From contig JAFSXJ010000021.1 in the NCBI GenBank assembly GCA_017444065.1, positions 1 to 40,395 of the forward strand: 40,395 nucleotides of DNA. Direction: 5' to 3'. The notes below the pieces were generated by a model, which was given only the letters and a program-made list of their open reading frames with translations, did no database searches and had not been told where the DNA came from. Source of the DNA: Paludibacteraceae bacterium. GTDB lineage: Bacteria; Bacteroidota; Bacteroidia; Bacteroidales; Paludibacteraceae. Every line of letters begins with the position of its first letter. Within the stretch, counting starts at the first letter, position 1. Position numbers and translations under genes: made by a program. Of the stretch, positions 1 to 8,618 are shown piece after piece.

Positions 1-764
1 ATTGGATAAGTAGATTACAAAGTAATATTGATAATGGTCAACCTATATTGTATAAAGGACAATGTGGTAGAGGCCATAGTTGCAGTCATGCTTTTGTGTT
101 AGACGGATATTGCACAGGCAGTCATCCGATGTTCCATGTAAATTGGGGATGGGGTGGACATTATGATTGTTGGTGTAGCTTAGATAGCGTCTTCATAAAC
201 GACACCACGCACTATGAAAGCCACCAAGCTGCAATCATGGGCATTAAACCGGCACCGATATGTTCCGATGTAACCCTAAATTATTCCTTTTTCTTCCCAC
301 CTAAGTTCTGTTATGCTATTGGAGGAGAGTTGACTGTCTCAAATGCGACCTTAAATAATATTATTCAGGGGCAATTATACTCTACAACACAGGTAAGGTT
401 GACTTCTGGAGTCACTATCAGTGAAGGGAGTAATGTGCATATTGCTATTAAAGATGTACCTTGCCCTTCCATACCAAATAGTGCTTCTGTTATGGCAGCA
501 CCGGCAAAGAAGGGCTATCATATTGACAACGAGAAGAAAGAGCCCAATGTGTTTTCTCTTTCCCCCAACCCTGTTGCATCCATTCTTCACTTCAACATGT
601 GCGACGAACTCTCTCATGCAAAGATTTACACCATCAACGGGCAATGTGTGCTGCAAGCGTCTCAGACGGATATTGATGTTTCCGCCTTGCCGCAGGGGAT
701 GTATATTCTCCGTGCTCTGACAACTGACGGACAACAGCATCAGGCAAAGTTTATCAAGCAATAG
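1..764 (+). CDS. C10 (streptopain-type) cysteine peptidase, 3' fragment with T9SS type A sorting domain
   Basis: The reading frame is open to the left edge (codons begin at base 3), so only the C-terminal part, about 253 residues, is present. GQPILY, then SHAFVLDGY, then HVNWGWGG match the C10 family block holding the catalytic histidine and the conserved Trp/Gly-rich loop. The catalytic Cys would lie upstream of the window. The last ~75 residues (from NVFSLSPNP, through KIYTINGQ, to LPQGMYILRA) form a typical type A T9SS sorting domain, so the protein should be exported by T9SS and released or anchored at the surface. Family knowledge: C10 members include streptopain and Prevotella interpain. 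Composition differs along the gene: bases 1-60 are 16/60 G+C, while the sorting-tail region (601-720) is about 50%. Confidence 0.88.
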   Translation, partial: WISRLQSNIDNGQPILYKGQCGRGHSCSHAFVLDGYCTGSHPMFHVNWGWGGHYDCWCSLDSVFINDTTHYESHQAAIMGIKPAPICSDVTLNYSFFFPPKFCYAIGGELTVSNATLNNIIQGQLYSTTQVRLTSGVTISEGSNVHIAIKDVPCPSIPNSASVMAAPAKKGYHIDNEKKEPNVFSLSPNPVASILHFNMCDELSHAKIYTINGQCVLQASQTDIDVSALPQGMYILRALTTDGQQHQAKFIKQ

Positions 765-772
765 GCTTTAGC

Positions 773-794
773 CGCCTGACAATCCTCTCAGGCG
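773..794 (+). terminator. Possible terminator hairpin after the C10 peptidase gene
   Basis: CGCCTGA (773-779) pairs with TCAGGCG (788-794) across an 8-nt loop, starting 9 nt after the stop codon. No T-tract follows, so it may only be an mRNA 3'-end stabiliser. Confidence 0.4.
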
Positions 795-882
795 CAACGG
801 AATGTGATATTCGGTTGCGGGGCGTTTGTTTTCCTTGCTTCAATGAAAAATGCAGTATTTGCCGCATCTGCGGGGACGAAAA

Positions 883-914
883 TTTGCATTTTTCAATTCT
901 TTTTCGTAGCTTTG
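883..914 (+). promoter_or_regulatory. Bacteroidota-type promoter without an obvious gene
   Basis: TTTG (883-886), 20-nt spacer, TAGCTTTG (907-914): an exact fit to TTTG-N19-21-TAnnTTTG. It could drive a small RNA or give the gene at 1307 a long leader. Confidence 0.55.
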
Positions 915-989
915 CACCGTCTTTCAGAAACGAACTATCCATGCTCCATCAGCCTGTCCGGAATATCCGGACATGTATTGCAGTAGGAA

Positions 990-1022
990 TCAAGTAGAGG
1001 GCAAGTAGGGAGCAAGTAGAGG
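990..1022 (+). repeat. 11-bp tandem micro-array (three units)
   Basis: Three near-identical 11-mers (CAAGTAGAGGG, CAAGTAGGGAG, CAAGTAGAGG) lie head to tail. The same 33-bp block occurs inverted at 9668-9700 with 29 of 33 matches. Confidence 0.8.
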
Positions 1023-1182
1023 TTTACTCGGGAGATGGGATGAACATGGATAAAAGTCCTATAAAACCTCGTAATGCCTCCGAATTGCCTTCGAATCAAC
1101 CCCGATGAAGATTCGAACACGCAGAAAATGTGAGGGTTAAAAAAGGGCATCAATTATCAAAAATTACCAACAATTCATAAAA

Positions 1183-1204
1183 AATCCGCCATGTTTAGCG
1201 GATT
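1183..1204. repeat. Short intergenic hairpin of the CCGCC/GGCGG class
   Basis: AATCCGC (1183-1189) pairs with GCGGATT (1198-1204) across an 8-nt loop. It closely resembles the perfect 20-bp palindrome at 14167-14186. It lies just upstream of the promoter for the gene at 1307. Confidence 0.5.
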
Positions 1205-1225
1205 CATGAAAAAAATCTGCAATTA

Positions 1226-1257
1226 TTTGCATATGTCGATTATTTTTTGTAACTTTG
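1226..1257 (+). promoter_or_regulatory. Promoter of the FISUMP-like membrane protein gene
   Basis: TTTG (1226-1229), exactly 20 nt, then TAACTTTG (1250-1257), the Bacteroidota housekeeping consensus. Predicted transcription start is about 1264, leaving a leader of roughly 40 nt. Confidence 0.75.
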
Positions 1258-1306
1258 CACCCACAAAACAACACACAAAGACTCTAACCCCTTAAACAAT
1301 ACAACA

Positions 1307-1966
1307 ATGGAAGAAAAAGTAAAATCAGCTAAACGAATCAGTGTTATTGCGTTAATCATCAGCATCATCGCTCTGCTGATTAACCTGTACGTGTTCTACA
1401 TGTTCTGGTCAGGCCAGTGGCCATTGCAGAAAGGTGAGGACCAACAGCCTGCAATAGAGCAGGTTCAGCCGGTGCAGCAAGCCGAGCCGCAGCAAGAGGA
1501 AGAGATTATACAGGAAGAAGCCCCTCAGGTTCCTGCCGACCAGCCCGTGAAGAAGAAAACAGCCGGTGCAGCGTTCATTGACCTGGGTCTGCCCAGCGGC
1601 ATCCTCTGGCGCAGTGCCAACGAAGAAGGACTGTACACCTATGCCGATGCTGTAGAGACCTTCGGCAAACAGCTGCCTACCTACAAGCAATACACCGAAC
1701 TGTACGAGAACTGCAAGTGGCAGGAACTGAAGAACGGCGGTTACAAGGTTACCGGACCTAACGGCAACTCTATCATCTTCCCGCTGACCGGATACATCAA
1801 CTGCACCGGCGAGTTCCGCGGAGAGAAAGATCTGGGCGACTATTGGACCGCTACCGCCAAGAAAGGTACGGAAGACGCCTATCGTGTAGCCATGAACGCC
1901 AACGGCGTGAAGATCCTGCTCCACACACAGTGCTATCAGCGCGCTATCCGTCTGGTACAGAAGTAA
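1307..1966 (+). CDS. Membrane-anchored protein with C-terminal FISUMP-like domain
   Basis: 219 residues starting at ATG 1307. Residues about 12-37 form one hydrophobic segment (ISVIALIISIIALLINLYVF), followed by a Gln/Glu/Pro-rich linker (about 45-85) and a compact C-terminal domain. That domain carries FIDLGLPSGILWRSAN, LPTYKQYTELYENCKW, GYKVTGPNGNSIIFPLTGY and DYWTATAK. These match the 'Fibrobacter succinogenes major paralogous domain' type common in Bacteroidota secreted proteins; its biochemical role is not known to me. The domain is probably periplasmic. The gene stands alone, between its own promoter and a strong terminator. No enzymatic function can be assigned. Confidence 0.78.
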   Translation: MEEKVKSAKRISVIALIISIIALLINLYVFYMFWSGQWPLQKGEDQQPAIEQVQPVQQAEPQQEEEIIQEEAPQVPADQPVKKKTAGAAFIDLGLPSGILWRSANEEGLYTYADAVETFGKQLPTYKQYTELYENCKWQELKNGGYKVTGPNGNSIIFPLTGYINCTGEFRGEKDLGDYWTATAKKGTEDAYRVAMNANGVKILLHTQCYQRAIRLVQK

Positions 1967-1999
1967 CCATACTGCTCTGCTACAGAGTACAACAAAAAG

Positions 2000-2025
2000 A
2001 AAGCAGCCAAGATGGCTGCTTTTTC
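2000..2025 (+). terminator. Intrinsic terminator
   Basis: AAGCAGCCA (2001-2009), loop AGA, TGGCTGCTT (2013-2021), followed directly by more T residues, 34 nt after the stop codon of the gene at 1307-1966. Confidence 0.88.
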
Positions 2026-2092
2026 TATGTAATATATACATTATATATATTCTTTACTTAAAAAATCCTATGTTAATAATAATGTGTACAAA

Positions 2093-2260
2093 TGTTGATA
2101 ACTTTTGTTATTTACATGTAGTCAATAAGTTGGATTGTTGATAACTTTTATTGTTTTGATAAAGGATGATGAATGGCAAAGGTTATTGACAGTATTCATG
2201 CGGGTTGTCACCATCAATCATCAACATATACATGAGTTATTAACATCGGATTGTTGATAA
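2093..2260. other. Cluster of three DnaA-box-like 9-mers in the convergent spacer
   Basis: TGTTGATAA (reverse complement TTATCAACA, one change from the DnaA box TTATCCACA) occurs at 2093-2101, 2136-2144 and 2252-2260, each followed by CTTTT. The latter two share the longer GATTGTTGATAACTTTT. A related TTATTAACA lies at 2237-2245. The 304-bp spacer 1967-2270 is strongly AT-rich, has no ORF, and lies between converging genes. It may be a DnaA-binding site or simply a dispersed repeat. Confidence 0.4.
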
Positions 2261-2270
2261 CTTTTGTAAG

Positions 2271-5200
2271 TTAGTGCATAATAAGCACTTTGAGAGTGAT
2301 ATGATTTGCTCCGTCGGCAGTATTACAATATATGGTATATACGCCCGAGTGCGCGCGTGCGCCTGATTGGGTCTTGCCGTCCCATACGGCTGTTCCGCCA
2401 TTGCTGTGCGTACGGCAAACCACATTGCCAGCAGCGTCAGCAATATATACGGTGGTATTGTCCATCAGTCCCGTAACCGTGATGTTGCCTTCGTAGTTCG
2501 GCCGTACAGGATTGGGATAGACGTACGCCTCAGCGAACGATTTCTCCGGGTCGGTGGCATCGCCACGGTAGGACACAAGACCTTTAGATGTACCTATATA
2601 CACTTCGCCGCGTTCATCAATAGCAATTGACATCACGCAGTCCGACGGCATAGGCGAATTGAGTGTGGTGAAGTGCGCCAGTATCTCCGGTTCGTATATG
2701 CCTTCCTTGGTGACCATGTGAATGAGATACGCGCCTGAAGCCTGGGTGCCTATCCATACGCGGTTGCCTCCGGCAAAGACGATGGTGTTGATTTGTTCCG
2801 TTCCGAGCAGGTAGTCTGCCAGATTGGTTCCGTCGTGACGGGACATCTTCAGTCGTCGGCAGCTGTTAGAGCGGAAAAGGTCGGTGGATGCGTCGATGAC
2901 GAACAATCCTTCACCTGTGCCGACCCACATATCGCCGTTATGGTCTTGCGCGATGGTACCAATGCGTGCCGGTGTGATGCTTTTACTGTCCTGGTCAACG
3001 AAGGTGGAGCGGAAGATGACACGGTCATCGTAATTGCTGTACGGCGTGCCGTTGTCGTTGATGATCACCAGTCCCGCCTGGTCACGTGCACTGGCTATCC
3101 ACTTGTAGTTCGGGTCACGATTGTCGATGAGCAGCTTGCTTACCGTATTCAGTACGATACGCTGTCCGCCGTTGTAGATGTTGAACGAGTGCCAGTTGTG
3201 GTCAGGGTCAATGATATGAATATTCGTAGCCAGGTCGCTCATGTTCGTCAGCCACAGGTTGCGTTCGGCATCAAAGGTCATGGCATCCACACGGCAGTAG
3301 CGGTACCGGTTGCTGCCGGTTGTAGCCGAACCGAGCGGACTGTTGTTATACGTATATCGTTTGGCTGTACCATCCGGCAGGAACTCTACCACACCCATGC
3401 CGTAGCTGGCAGTATAGAAGTGCTCGGGGTTAGCAGGGTCAACTGCCACATGCACAAGGTCGGTGAGCGAGAGTGTGGCACCCATACGGCGGCATATACC
3501 CTCGTAGGTTATGTTGTCCCACTTCGAGCCGTTGAAGTACATCACTTGCGCCTCACGTTTGTACTCGGTAGCCCATCGTCCGCCGGGCACTATCCACAGC
3601 CGCGAACCGTAGGTGGTCATGTTGTACGGCATGTTGGACGACGGTCCGTCAGGTTGGTACTTCTGCACGGATAGGTCGTTGGCGATATGCAGCACACCGT
3701 CGTTGGTTCCCAGCCACCATGTACTGCCGTCCTTGATAGCGCAATGGGGCTTGTAGGAGGCCAGTGCAGGCTGTTCGGTCAGGGTGGTATTGTCGATATA
3801 ATATACGCGGTTGTCGGCAGTACGTGCAGTCAGATTGCCATGATAGGTGGTAATATCTACAAATAGTTCGTCAGAAGCCAGTGCCTGACCGTTGCGGTAG
3901 ATGACGCTGTCCATGAGCATGTACAGGTTGCCGTCGTTGCCGATGAGGTGTGTGATGGTAGCTTGCAGTGCCTGCGAACGCCACTTGGCATAGTCCACGA
4001 GATTGTCGTTGAGGCATGCGCGGTAGAGTACGTTGTCCGCTGCAGCATAAATACTGTCACCGATTACGGCTACAGCATTAACCGACAGTTCGGAACCCAA
4101 GTTACCGATATAATAGGTGTCGCTAATCTCCTGCTTACGGATGTTCATCACCACTATACCGAACTGCATACCCAAATATGCCTTGCCGTTGCTGAAAGCG
4201 ATACTCTGCACCTGCTTGGAGGTGTTCATTTGTTTGAGATAGAGGTCCGCCACTGAACGGATGACACCTTTGTCGTGCAGCAGGTCAATCATGCCGTCGT
4301 CGTAGGCTATGACGAGTGTGCCTGTGTGTGCATCATAGCGGATGCAGTGAATAGACGAGCCGTTCAGTCCGTTGAGCTTGGAATAGTAGGTGAGTGACTC
4401 ATCGTCCTTGTCGATAGCGCAGAGCGAACCTTCGGACAGGGCGTACACTTGTGACGGTGAGAGCTGTATGTCATCAATATTGGTGTATGCGAGATGGGTA
4501 GTCCATTGCATCATCGAGCCGTAGTCAACGGGCTCGTTGTTACTATTCACTTCACTATTGACATCCATCGTGGGGTCGGTATATGCCACCAGACCGACAG
4601 CCGAACCGATATACATGCGTCGATGTGCCTGGTCGTAGGCAAGCGAGAGAACGGTATTGGACGGCATAGCGGAGTTGTCCATCGTGAAGTGCTCCACCAC
4701 CGACGCTCCGTCAGCGGAAAGGATATATACGCCTGTGGTCTGCGTGGCAATCCACGGACGGTCAAGATGGTCGAACACGATGCTGTTAACTTTCTCCTCA
4801 TCGAAAATAGGCAGACCTTCGCTGCTCAGCAGATGCAGTACCTGACATTGGTCGGAGTTGTAGTAGTCCTCCGATGCGGGAATAATCATGATGCCTTTGT
4901 TTGTGCCAAGCCAGATGTTTCCCTGTTTGTCCTGGCTCATGACATAGATAGCGGAGCGTGTGATAGAGTTGCCGTCCTGGTCGGTCCATCGTGTGCGGAT
5001 GAGTGAATGGTCATCGTCGGGATTGGTGGTTGTCCCCTTGGTATCGATGAGTGCCAGTCCGGCTTCGGTCTCGTTGCCTCGCGGCACGAGTGCCCATACA
5101 TGATTGGCATGGCAGTTGTCGAAGATGAACTGTCCGGCAGTGTTGATGATGAACCGCGAACCGTCCGCCTGGTTGACATTCATGCCCACCTGCCTGCCGT

Positions 5201-6497
5201 CTGCAGTGAAGATGATGATGTTATACTCAATATTGCCGGTATTCATTACCCATAGGTTGCCTTCGGCGTCGTAGATAGCGCCATCGAGACGGGTGTATCT
5301 TTCAGGCCTATTCGGTGCTGCGGCTCCGATGATGGAGTTCTCGCTGTTCCAGCGCTTGATGCACTTGTCGTTACGGAACTCGTACAGTCCCGAGCCATAG
5401 GATGTGACGAAGTAATGCGCCGGGTCGTTCGGGTCAACGGCCGCATTCATAAAGTCAATGCATATATTTCCGCCTACGGCGTTCAGAATCTCCTTTTGCG
5501 TTATGTTGTGCCACGACGTGCCGTCATAGCGCATCACGCAGCCGGGGTTGTTGTTCTGCACCGCCCATCGTCCGCCGGGGAGCATGAACAGTTGATTCTG
5601 CAGGAAGCATAGGCGATAGGGGTTGTTGTTCAGCGGTCCGTCCATTGTATAGGTGACCGTCTCGCCGCTCTCCATCTGACGTATCACGCCTTTATCCCCT
5701 GCCGCCATCCACAAGCCGCTATACGATACAGTAGGATAGTCAGCAGGGTAGATTTTGCCGTTCACGACATTGAGTGCATGGTATGTATTATTGCTGTACT
5801 TTTGCCATTGTCCGCCCTGACGACGGTAGCAGGTGTTGTTCTGCAGCAGATACAACATGCCTCCGGCCACTGCTATGTCCTGTATCTTATCCTTGCTTGG
5901 CAGAGGGATCTCTGCCCAGTAGGAGTAATCGACTATATTGTCGGTAAGCGTGGCGGCATACAGAATAGAGTCGCCTGCCGCGTAGATAGTCTGATTGGTA
6001 AGAGCGATGCTATATACCGGTACCTCTTTGCTCTCCGGACCTATGAAGTAGGTATCAACGAACTCGCGTTTGCGGATGTGGAAGGTCTGAATACCATAGT
6101 CCATTGCCAGAAACGCCAGACTGTCCTTGACCGTGATGGAGTGGCAGTACTTGCTCATCGGCGTGTATTTGTCGTACAGGTCAGCCATGTAATGGAACTT
6201 CCCGTTACTGAGCAGATCCATCTTTCCGTTGGTATACATGATCATCAGCGACTGCACCGGTTCGAGCCACTGGATGCAGGCGATATCATTGTTGATACCG
6301 TCCTGATGGCTATACGTGCGAATGTTCTCCGACTGTGCGTCGATGGCAAACAGCGAGCCTGACGAAACGCAGTACACCATTCCTCCGCCTGCGGCAATCT
6401 TATCAACACTGTTGTAGGCAAGGTGTGTGGTCCACGTGGCAGCACTCACCTGCATGGTGAGAGCAAGGATGGTGATGATGTATGTCAGGCGTTTCAT
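2271..6497 (-). CDS. porZ: PorZ-like T9SS surface protein with duplicated propeller region
   Basis: 1408 residues from ATG at 6497. There is a signal peptide (MKRLTYIITILALTMQVSA). Residues about 20-655 and 667-1310 are two copies of one module. Each copy begins WTTHLAY, followed by GSL.AID and later VPGGRWA/LPGGRWA, VDPANPEHF/VDPNDPAHY and SYG.G..EF; copy 2 starts near base 4505. A single C-terminal domain follows (from about residue 1320: YVYPNPVRP, then SGVYTIYC). In Porphyromonas gingivalis, PorZ is about 780 residues, with two beta-propellers and a CTD, and works with PorU, PorV and PorQ in attaching cargo to lipopolysaccharide. This protein is nearly twice as long because the propeller unit is present twice. 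It is the last gene of a minus-strand run, 18 bp after rdgB. The family call rests on the N-terminal motif, the architecture and the CTD. Confidence 0.8.
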   Translation of the reverse strand: MKRLTYIITILALTMQVSAATWTTHLAYNSVDKIAAGGGMVYCVSSGSLFAIDAQSENIRTYSHQDGINNDIACIQWLEPVQSLMIMYTNGKMDLLSNGKFHYMADLYDKYTPMSKYCHSITVKDSLAFLAMDYGIQTFHIRKREFVDTYFIGPESKEVPVYSIALTNQTIYAAGDSILYAATLTDNIVDYSYWAEIPLPSKDKIQDIAVAGGMLYLLQNNTCYRRQGGQWQKYSNNTYHALNVVNGKIYPADYPTVSYSGLWMAAGDKGVIRQMESGETVTYTMDGPLNNNPYRLCFLQNQLFMLPGGRWAVQNNNPGCVMRYDGTSWHNITQKEILNAVGGNICIDFMNAAVDPNDPAHYFVTSYGSGLYEFRNDKCIKRWNSENSIIGAAAPNRPERYTRLDGAIYDAEGNLWVMNTGNIEYNIIIFTADGRQVGMNVNQADGSRFIINTAGQFIFDNCHANHVWALVPRGNETEAGLALIDTKGTTTNPDDDHSLIRTRWTDQDGNSITRSAIYVMSQDKQGNIWLGTNKGIMIIPASEDYYNSDQCQVLHLLSSEGLPIFDEEKVNSIVFDHLDRPWIATQTTGVYILSADGASVVEHFTMDNSAMPSNTVLSLAYDQAHRRMYIGSAVGLVAYTDPTMDVNSEVNSNNEPVDYGSMMQWTTHLAYTNIDDIQLSPSQVYALSEGSLCAIDKDDESLTYYSKLNGLNGSSIHCIRYDAHTGTLVIAYDDGMIDLLHDKGVIRSVADLYLKQMNTSKQVQSIAFSNGKAYLGMQFGIVVMNIRKQEISDTYYIGNLGSELSVNAVAVIGDSIYAAADNVLYRACLNDNLVDYAKWRSQALQATITHLIGNDGNLYMLMDSVIYRNGQALASDELFVDITTYHGNLTARTADNRVYYIDNTTLTEQPALASYKPHCAIKDGSTWWLGTNDGVLHIANDLSVQKYQPDGPSSNMPYNMTTYGSRLWIVPGGRWATEYKREAQVMYFNGSKWDNITYEGICRRMGATLSLTDLVHVAVDPANPEHFYTASYGMGVVEFLPDGTAKRYTYNNSPLGSATTGSNRYRYCRVDAMTFDAERNLWLTNMSDLATNIHIIDPDHNWHSFNIYNGGQRIVLNTVSKLLIDNRDPNYKWIASARDQAGLVIINDNGTPYSNYDDRVIFRSTFVDQDSKSITPARIGTIAQDHNGDMWVGTGEGLFVIDASTDLFRSNSCRRLKMSRHDGTNLADYLLGTEQINTIVFAGGNRVWIGTQASGAYLIHMVTKEGIYEPEILAHFTTLNSPMPSDCVMSIAIDERGEVYIGTSKGLVSYRGDATDPEKSFAEAYVYPNPVRPNYEGNITVTGLMDNTTVYIADAAGNVVCRTHSNGGTAVWDGKTQSGARAHSGVYTIYCNTADGANHITLKVLIMH

Positions 6498-6515
6498 ATG
6501 GATGGGTGTTAAGTG

Positions 6516-7079
6516 TTATAACAGGGCTTTCAATGCATGCAGAGCGCGTGCGCGGTGACTGATAGTGTTCTTGACTTCGGCAGGCAGTTCGGCAAAGGTA
6601 CGGTCGTAGCCTTCGGGAATGAACAGAGGGTCATATCCGAATCCTCCGTTGCCGTACTCGGCTTTGGCTATGCTGCCGCGAACGATGCCTTCCGCCTGCT
6701 GAACCTTGCCGCCTCGGATGAGCGTAATCACTGTGCGGAAACGGGCATTGCGGTTGGTCTTTCCGGCAAGTTCCTGTAGGGCTTTCCTGCGATTGTTGGC
6801 AGGGTTGGCGGGTTCGCCTGCCCAGCGCGCTGTACGTACGCCGGGCAGGTTACCGAGTGCCTCAATCTCCAGACCTGTATCATCGGCAAAGCAATCGCAA
6901 TGATAGTGGTCATAGACGTACTGCGCCTTCAGCAGCGAGTTGCCTTCGAGCGTATCGGCAGTCTCGGGGATATCAGCATGACAACCGATGTCTTCAAGGC
7001 TGAGAATCTCGTGCTCGGGCAGGATAGCGCGTACCTCCTGGAGTTTGTGGGCGTTATTCGATGCAAAAACCAATTTCAT
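6516..7079 (-). CDS. rdgB: XTP/dITP diphosphatase (non-canonical purine NTP pyrophosphatase)
   Basis: 187 residues, normal for the HAM1/RdgB family. [11 protein letters not shown] (6-16) is the nucleotide-binding signature. FADDTGLE (64-71) holds the metal-binding acidic pair D66/D67. [11 protein letters not shown] and SHRARAL near the C-terminus are the other conserved blocks. The enzyme hydrolyses dITP, XTP and ITP to monophosphates and so keeps deaminated purines out of nucleic acids; it acts in the cytoplasm. It lies between proS and the porZ homologue on the same strand. Confidence 0.95.
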   Translation of the reverse strand: MKLVFASNNAHKLQEVRAILPEHEILSLEDIGCHADIPETADTLEGNSLLKAQYVYDHYHCDCFADDTGLEIEALGNLPGVRTARWAGEPANPANNRRKALQELAGKTNRNARFRTVITLIRGGKVQQAEGIVRGSIAKAEYGNGGFGYDPLFIPEGYDRTFAELPAEVKNTISHRARALHALKALL

Positions 7080-7080
7080 T

Positions 7081-7121
7081 TAATTGATAATTGACGCTCT
7101 TCGAGCTAATTGACAATTGAC
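7081..7121. repeat. 15-bp direct repeat around a small hairpin
   Basis: TAATTGATAATTGAC (7081-7095) and TAATTGACAATTGAC (7107-7121) flank the 11-nt hairpin GCTCTTCGAGC (7096-7106). Together they fill the spacer between rdgB and proS. Confidence 0.75.
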
Positions 7122-7124
7122 ATT

Positions 7125-8615
7125 TTAGTAGGCGATGGCGAAGACTACGCGTCCGGCGGAAGGTTTGCCGGTTACCATACAAGTACCGGGTTCCTGCTTG
7201 TGTCCGGGTAGTGCGTCCAATGGGATGCAGCGGATCGTAGCCTTGGTATCGTTCTTGATCTGCTCCTCGGTTTCGGGTGTGCCGTCCCAGTGGCAGAGCA
7301 GGAATCCGCCTTTCTGTATCTCCTGTTTGAACTCGTCGTAGGAGTTCACCTCGCGGGTGTTGGCGATGCGGAAGTCCAGTGCCTTCTGGTAGCAGTTCTT
7401 CTGCACCTGTTCGAGCAGGTCGGCGATGTGCTGCTCGATGCCTTCGAGCGGCAGTGTCTCCTTGGTGAGCGTGTCACGGCGTGCCACTTCGATGGTGCCG
7501 TTCTCGAGGTCACGACCACCCATAGCCAGACGTACAGGCACACCCTTGAGTTCGTAGTCGGCGAACTTGTAGCCCGGAGTGGATTTGTCGTCCGTATCCA
7601 GTTTGACGCGTATGCCGCGTGCCTTGAGTCGGTCGAAGAGCGGCCCCAGGACAACGAGGAGTTTGTCGAGGTCCTCCTGCTTCTTGAAGATAGGCACAAT
7701 CACCACCTGTATAGGAGCCAGATGCGGCGGCAGAACAAGTCCGTTGTCGTCGGAGTGGGTCATGATAAGTGCACCCATGAGACGTGTGCTGACACCCCAC
7801 GAGGTAGCCCAGACGTACTCATACTTGTTTTCCTTGCTCAGGTATTGCACGTCGAATGACTTGGCGAAGTTCTGCCCGAGGAAGTGCGATGTGCCTGCCT
7901 GCAATGCCTTGCCGTCTTGCATCATAGCTTCGATGCAATAGGTGTTCAGTGCTCCGGCGAAACGCTCGTTGGGCGACTTCACACCCTTGATGACCGGGAT
8001 TGCCATGACGTTCTCGGCGAAGTCGGCATAGACATCGAGCATCTGGCGTGCGTAATCTTCGGCTTCCTCCTTGGTGGCATGAGCCGTATGGCCTTCCTGC
8101 CAGAGGAACTCGGCGGTACGGAGGAACAGACGCGTACGCATCTCCCAGCGCATGACGTTGCACCACTGGTTGCAGAGGATAGGCAGGTCGCGGTAGGATG
8201 AGATCCAGTTCTTATATGTTGACCAGATGATCGTCTCCGATGTAGGACGGATAATCAGTTCCTCCTCCAGGCGTGCGTCAGGGTCAACCACCACACCTTT
8301 GCCGTTCGGGTCGTTCTTCAGGCGGTGGTGCGTCACAACGGCGCACTCCTTGGCGAAGCCTTCCACGTGCTCCGCCTCACGGCTGAGGAAGGATTTGGGG
8401 ATGAGCAGCGGGAAGTAGGCGTTGCGTACGCCTTTCTCTTTGAATCGACGGTCGAGTTCCGCCTGTATGGTCTCCCATATAGCATAGCCGTAAGGCTTGA
8501 TGACCATACATCCGCGTACTGCCGACTGCTCGGCAAGGTCGGCTTTTACTACCAGTTCGTTGTACCACTTGGAGTAGTCTTCACTCCGTGGTGTCAGTTT
8601 TTGAAAATTTGCCAT
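7125..8615 (-). CDS. proS: Prolyl-tRNA synthetase, archaeal/eukaryal type
   Basis: 496 residues, the size of the short ProRS form lacking the bacterial editing insertion. The N-terminus ([16 protein letters not shown]), [49 protein letters not shown] (class II motif 2) and the [12 protein letters not shown] junction to the anticodon-binding domain (about residues 280-380) are all typical. It charges tRNA-Pro. The gene ends 45 bp before rdgB and begins 3 bp after the pdxB stop, so pdxB and proS are probably cotranscribed. Confidence 0.96.
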   Translation of the reverse strand: MANFQKLTPRSEDYSKWYNELVVKADLAEQSAVRGCMVIKPYGYAIWETIQAELDRRFKEKGVRNAYFPLLIPKSFLSREAEHVEGFAKECAVVTHHRLKNDPNGKGVVVDPDARLEEELIIRPTSETIIWSTYKNWISSYRDLPILCNQWCNVMRWEMRTRLFLRTAEFLWQEGHTAHATKEEAEDYARQMLDVYADFAENVMAIPVIKGVKSPNERFAGALNTYCIEAMMQDGKALQAGTSHFLGQNFAKSFDVQYLSKENKYEYVWATSWGVSTRLMGALIMTHSDDNGLVLPPHLAPIQVVIVPIFKKQEDLDKLLVVLGPLFDRLKARGIRVKLDTDDKSTPGYKFADYELKGVPVRLAMGGRDLENGTIEVARRDTLTKETLPLEGIEQHIADLLEQVQKNCYQKALDFRIANTREVNSYDEFKQEIQKGGFLLCHWDGTPETEEQIKNDTKATIRCIPLDALPGHKQEPGTCMVTGKPSAGRVVFAIAY

Positions 8616-8618
8616 ATA

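Larger units (their letters stand above)
765..1306. other. Intergenic spacer of 542 bp, no convincing gene
   Basis: No ORF with protein-like composition is seen. The spacer holds a terminator-like hairpin (773-794), a consensus promoter (883-914) with an 8-bp-stem hairpin just downstream (TGTCCGGA 955-962 / TCCGGACA 966-973), an 11-bp tandem micro-array (990-1022), a degenerate CTCCGAAT/CCCCGAT stretch (about 1075-1106), a GCGGATT-type hairpin (1183-1204), and the promoter of the next gene (1226-1257). Confidence 0.7.

Noticed and set aside
2793..3674. 293-codon open frame opposite the porZ homologue
   Set aside because: Val/Arg/His-rich shadow of a well-supported gene, with no recognisable domain.
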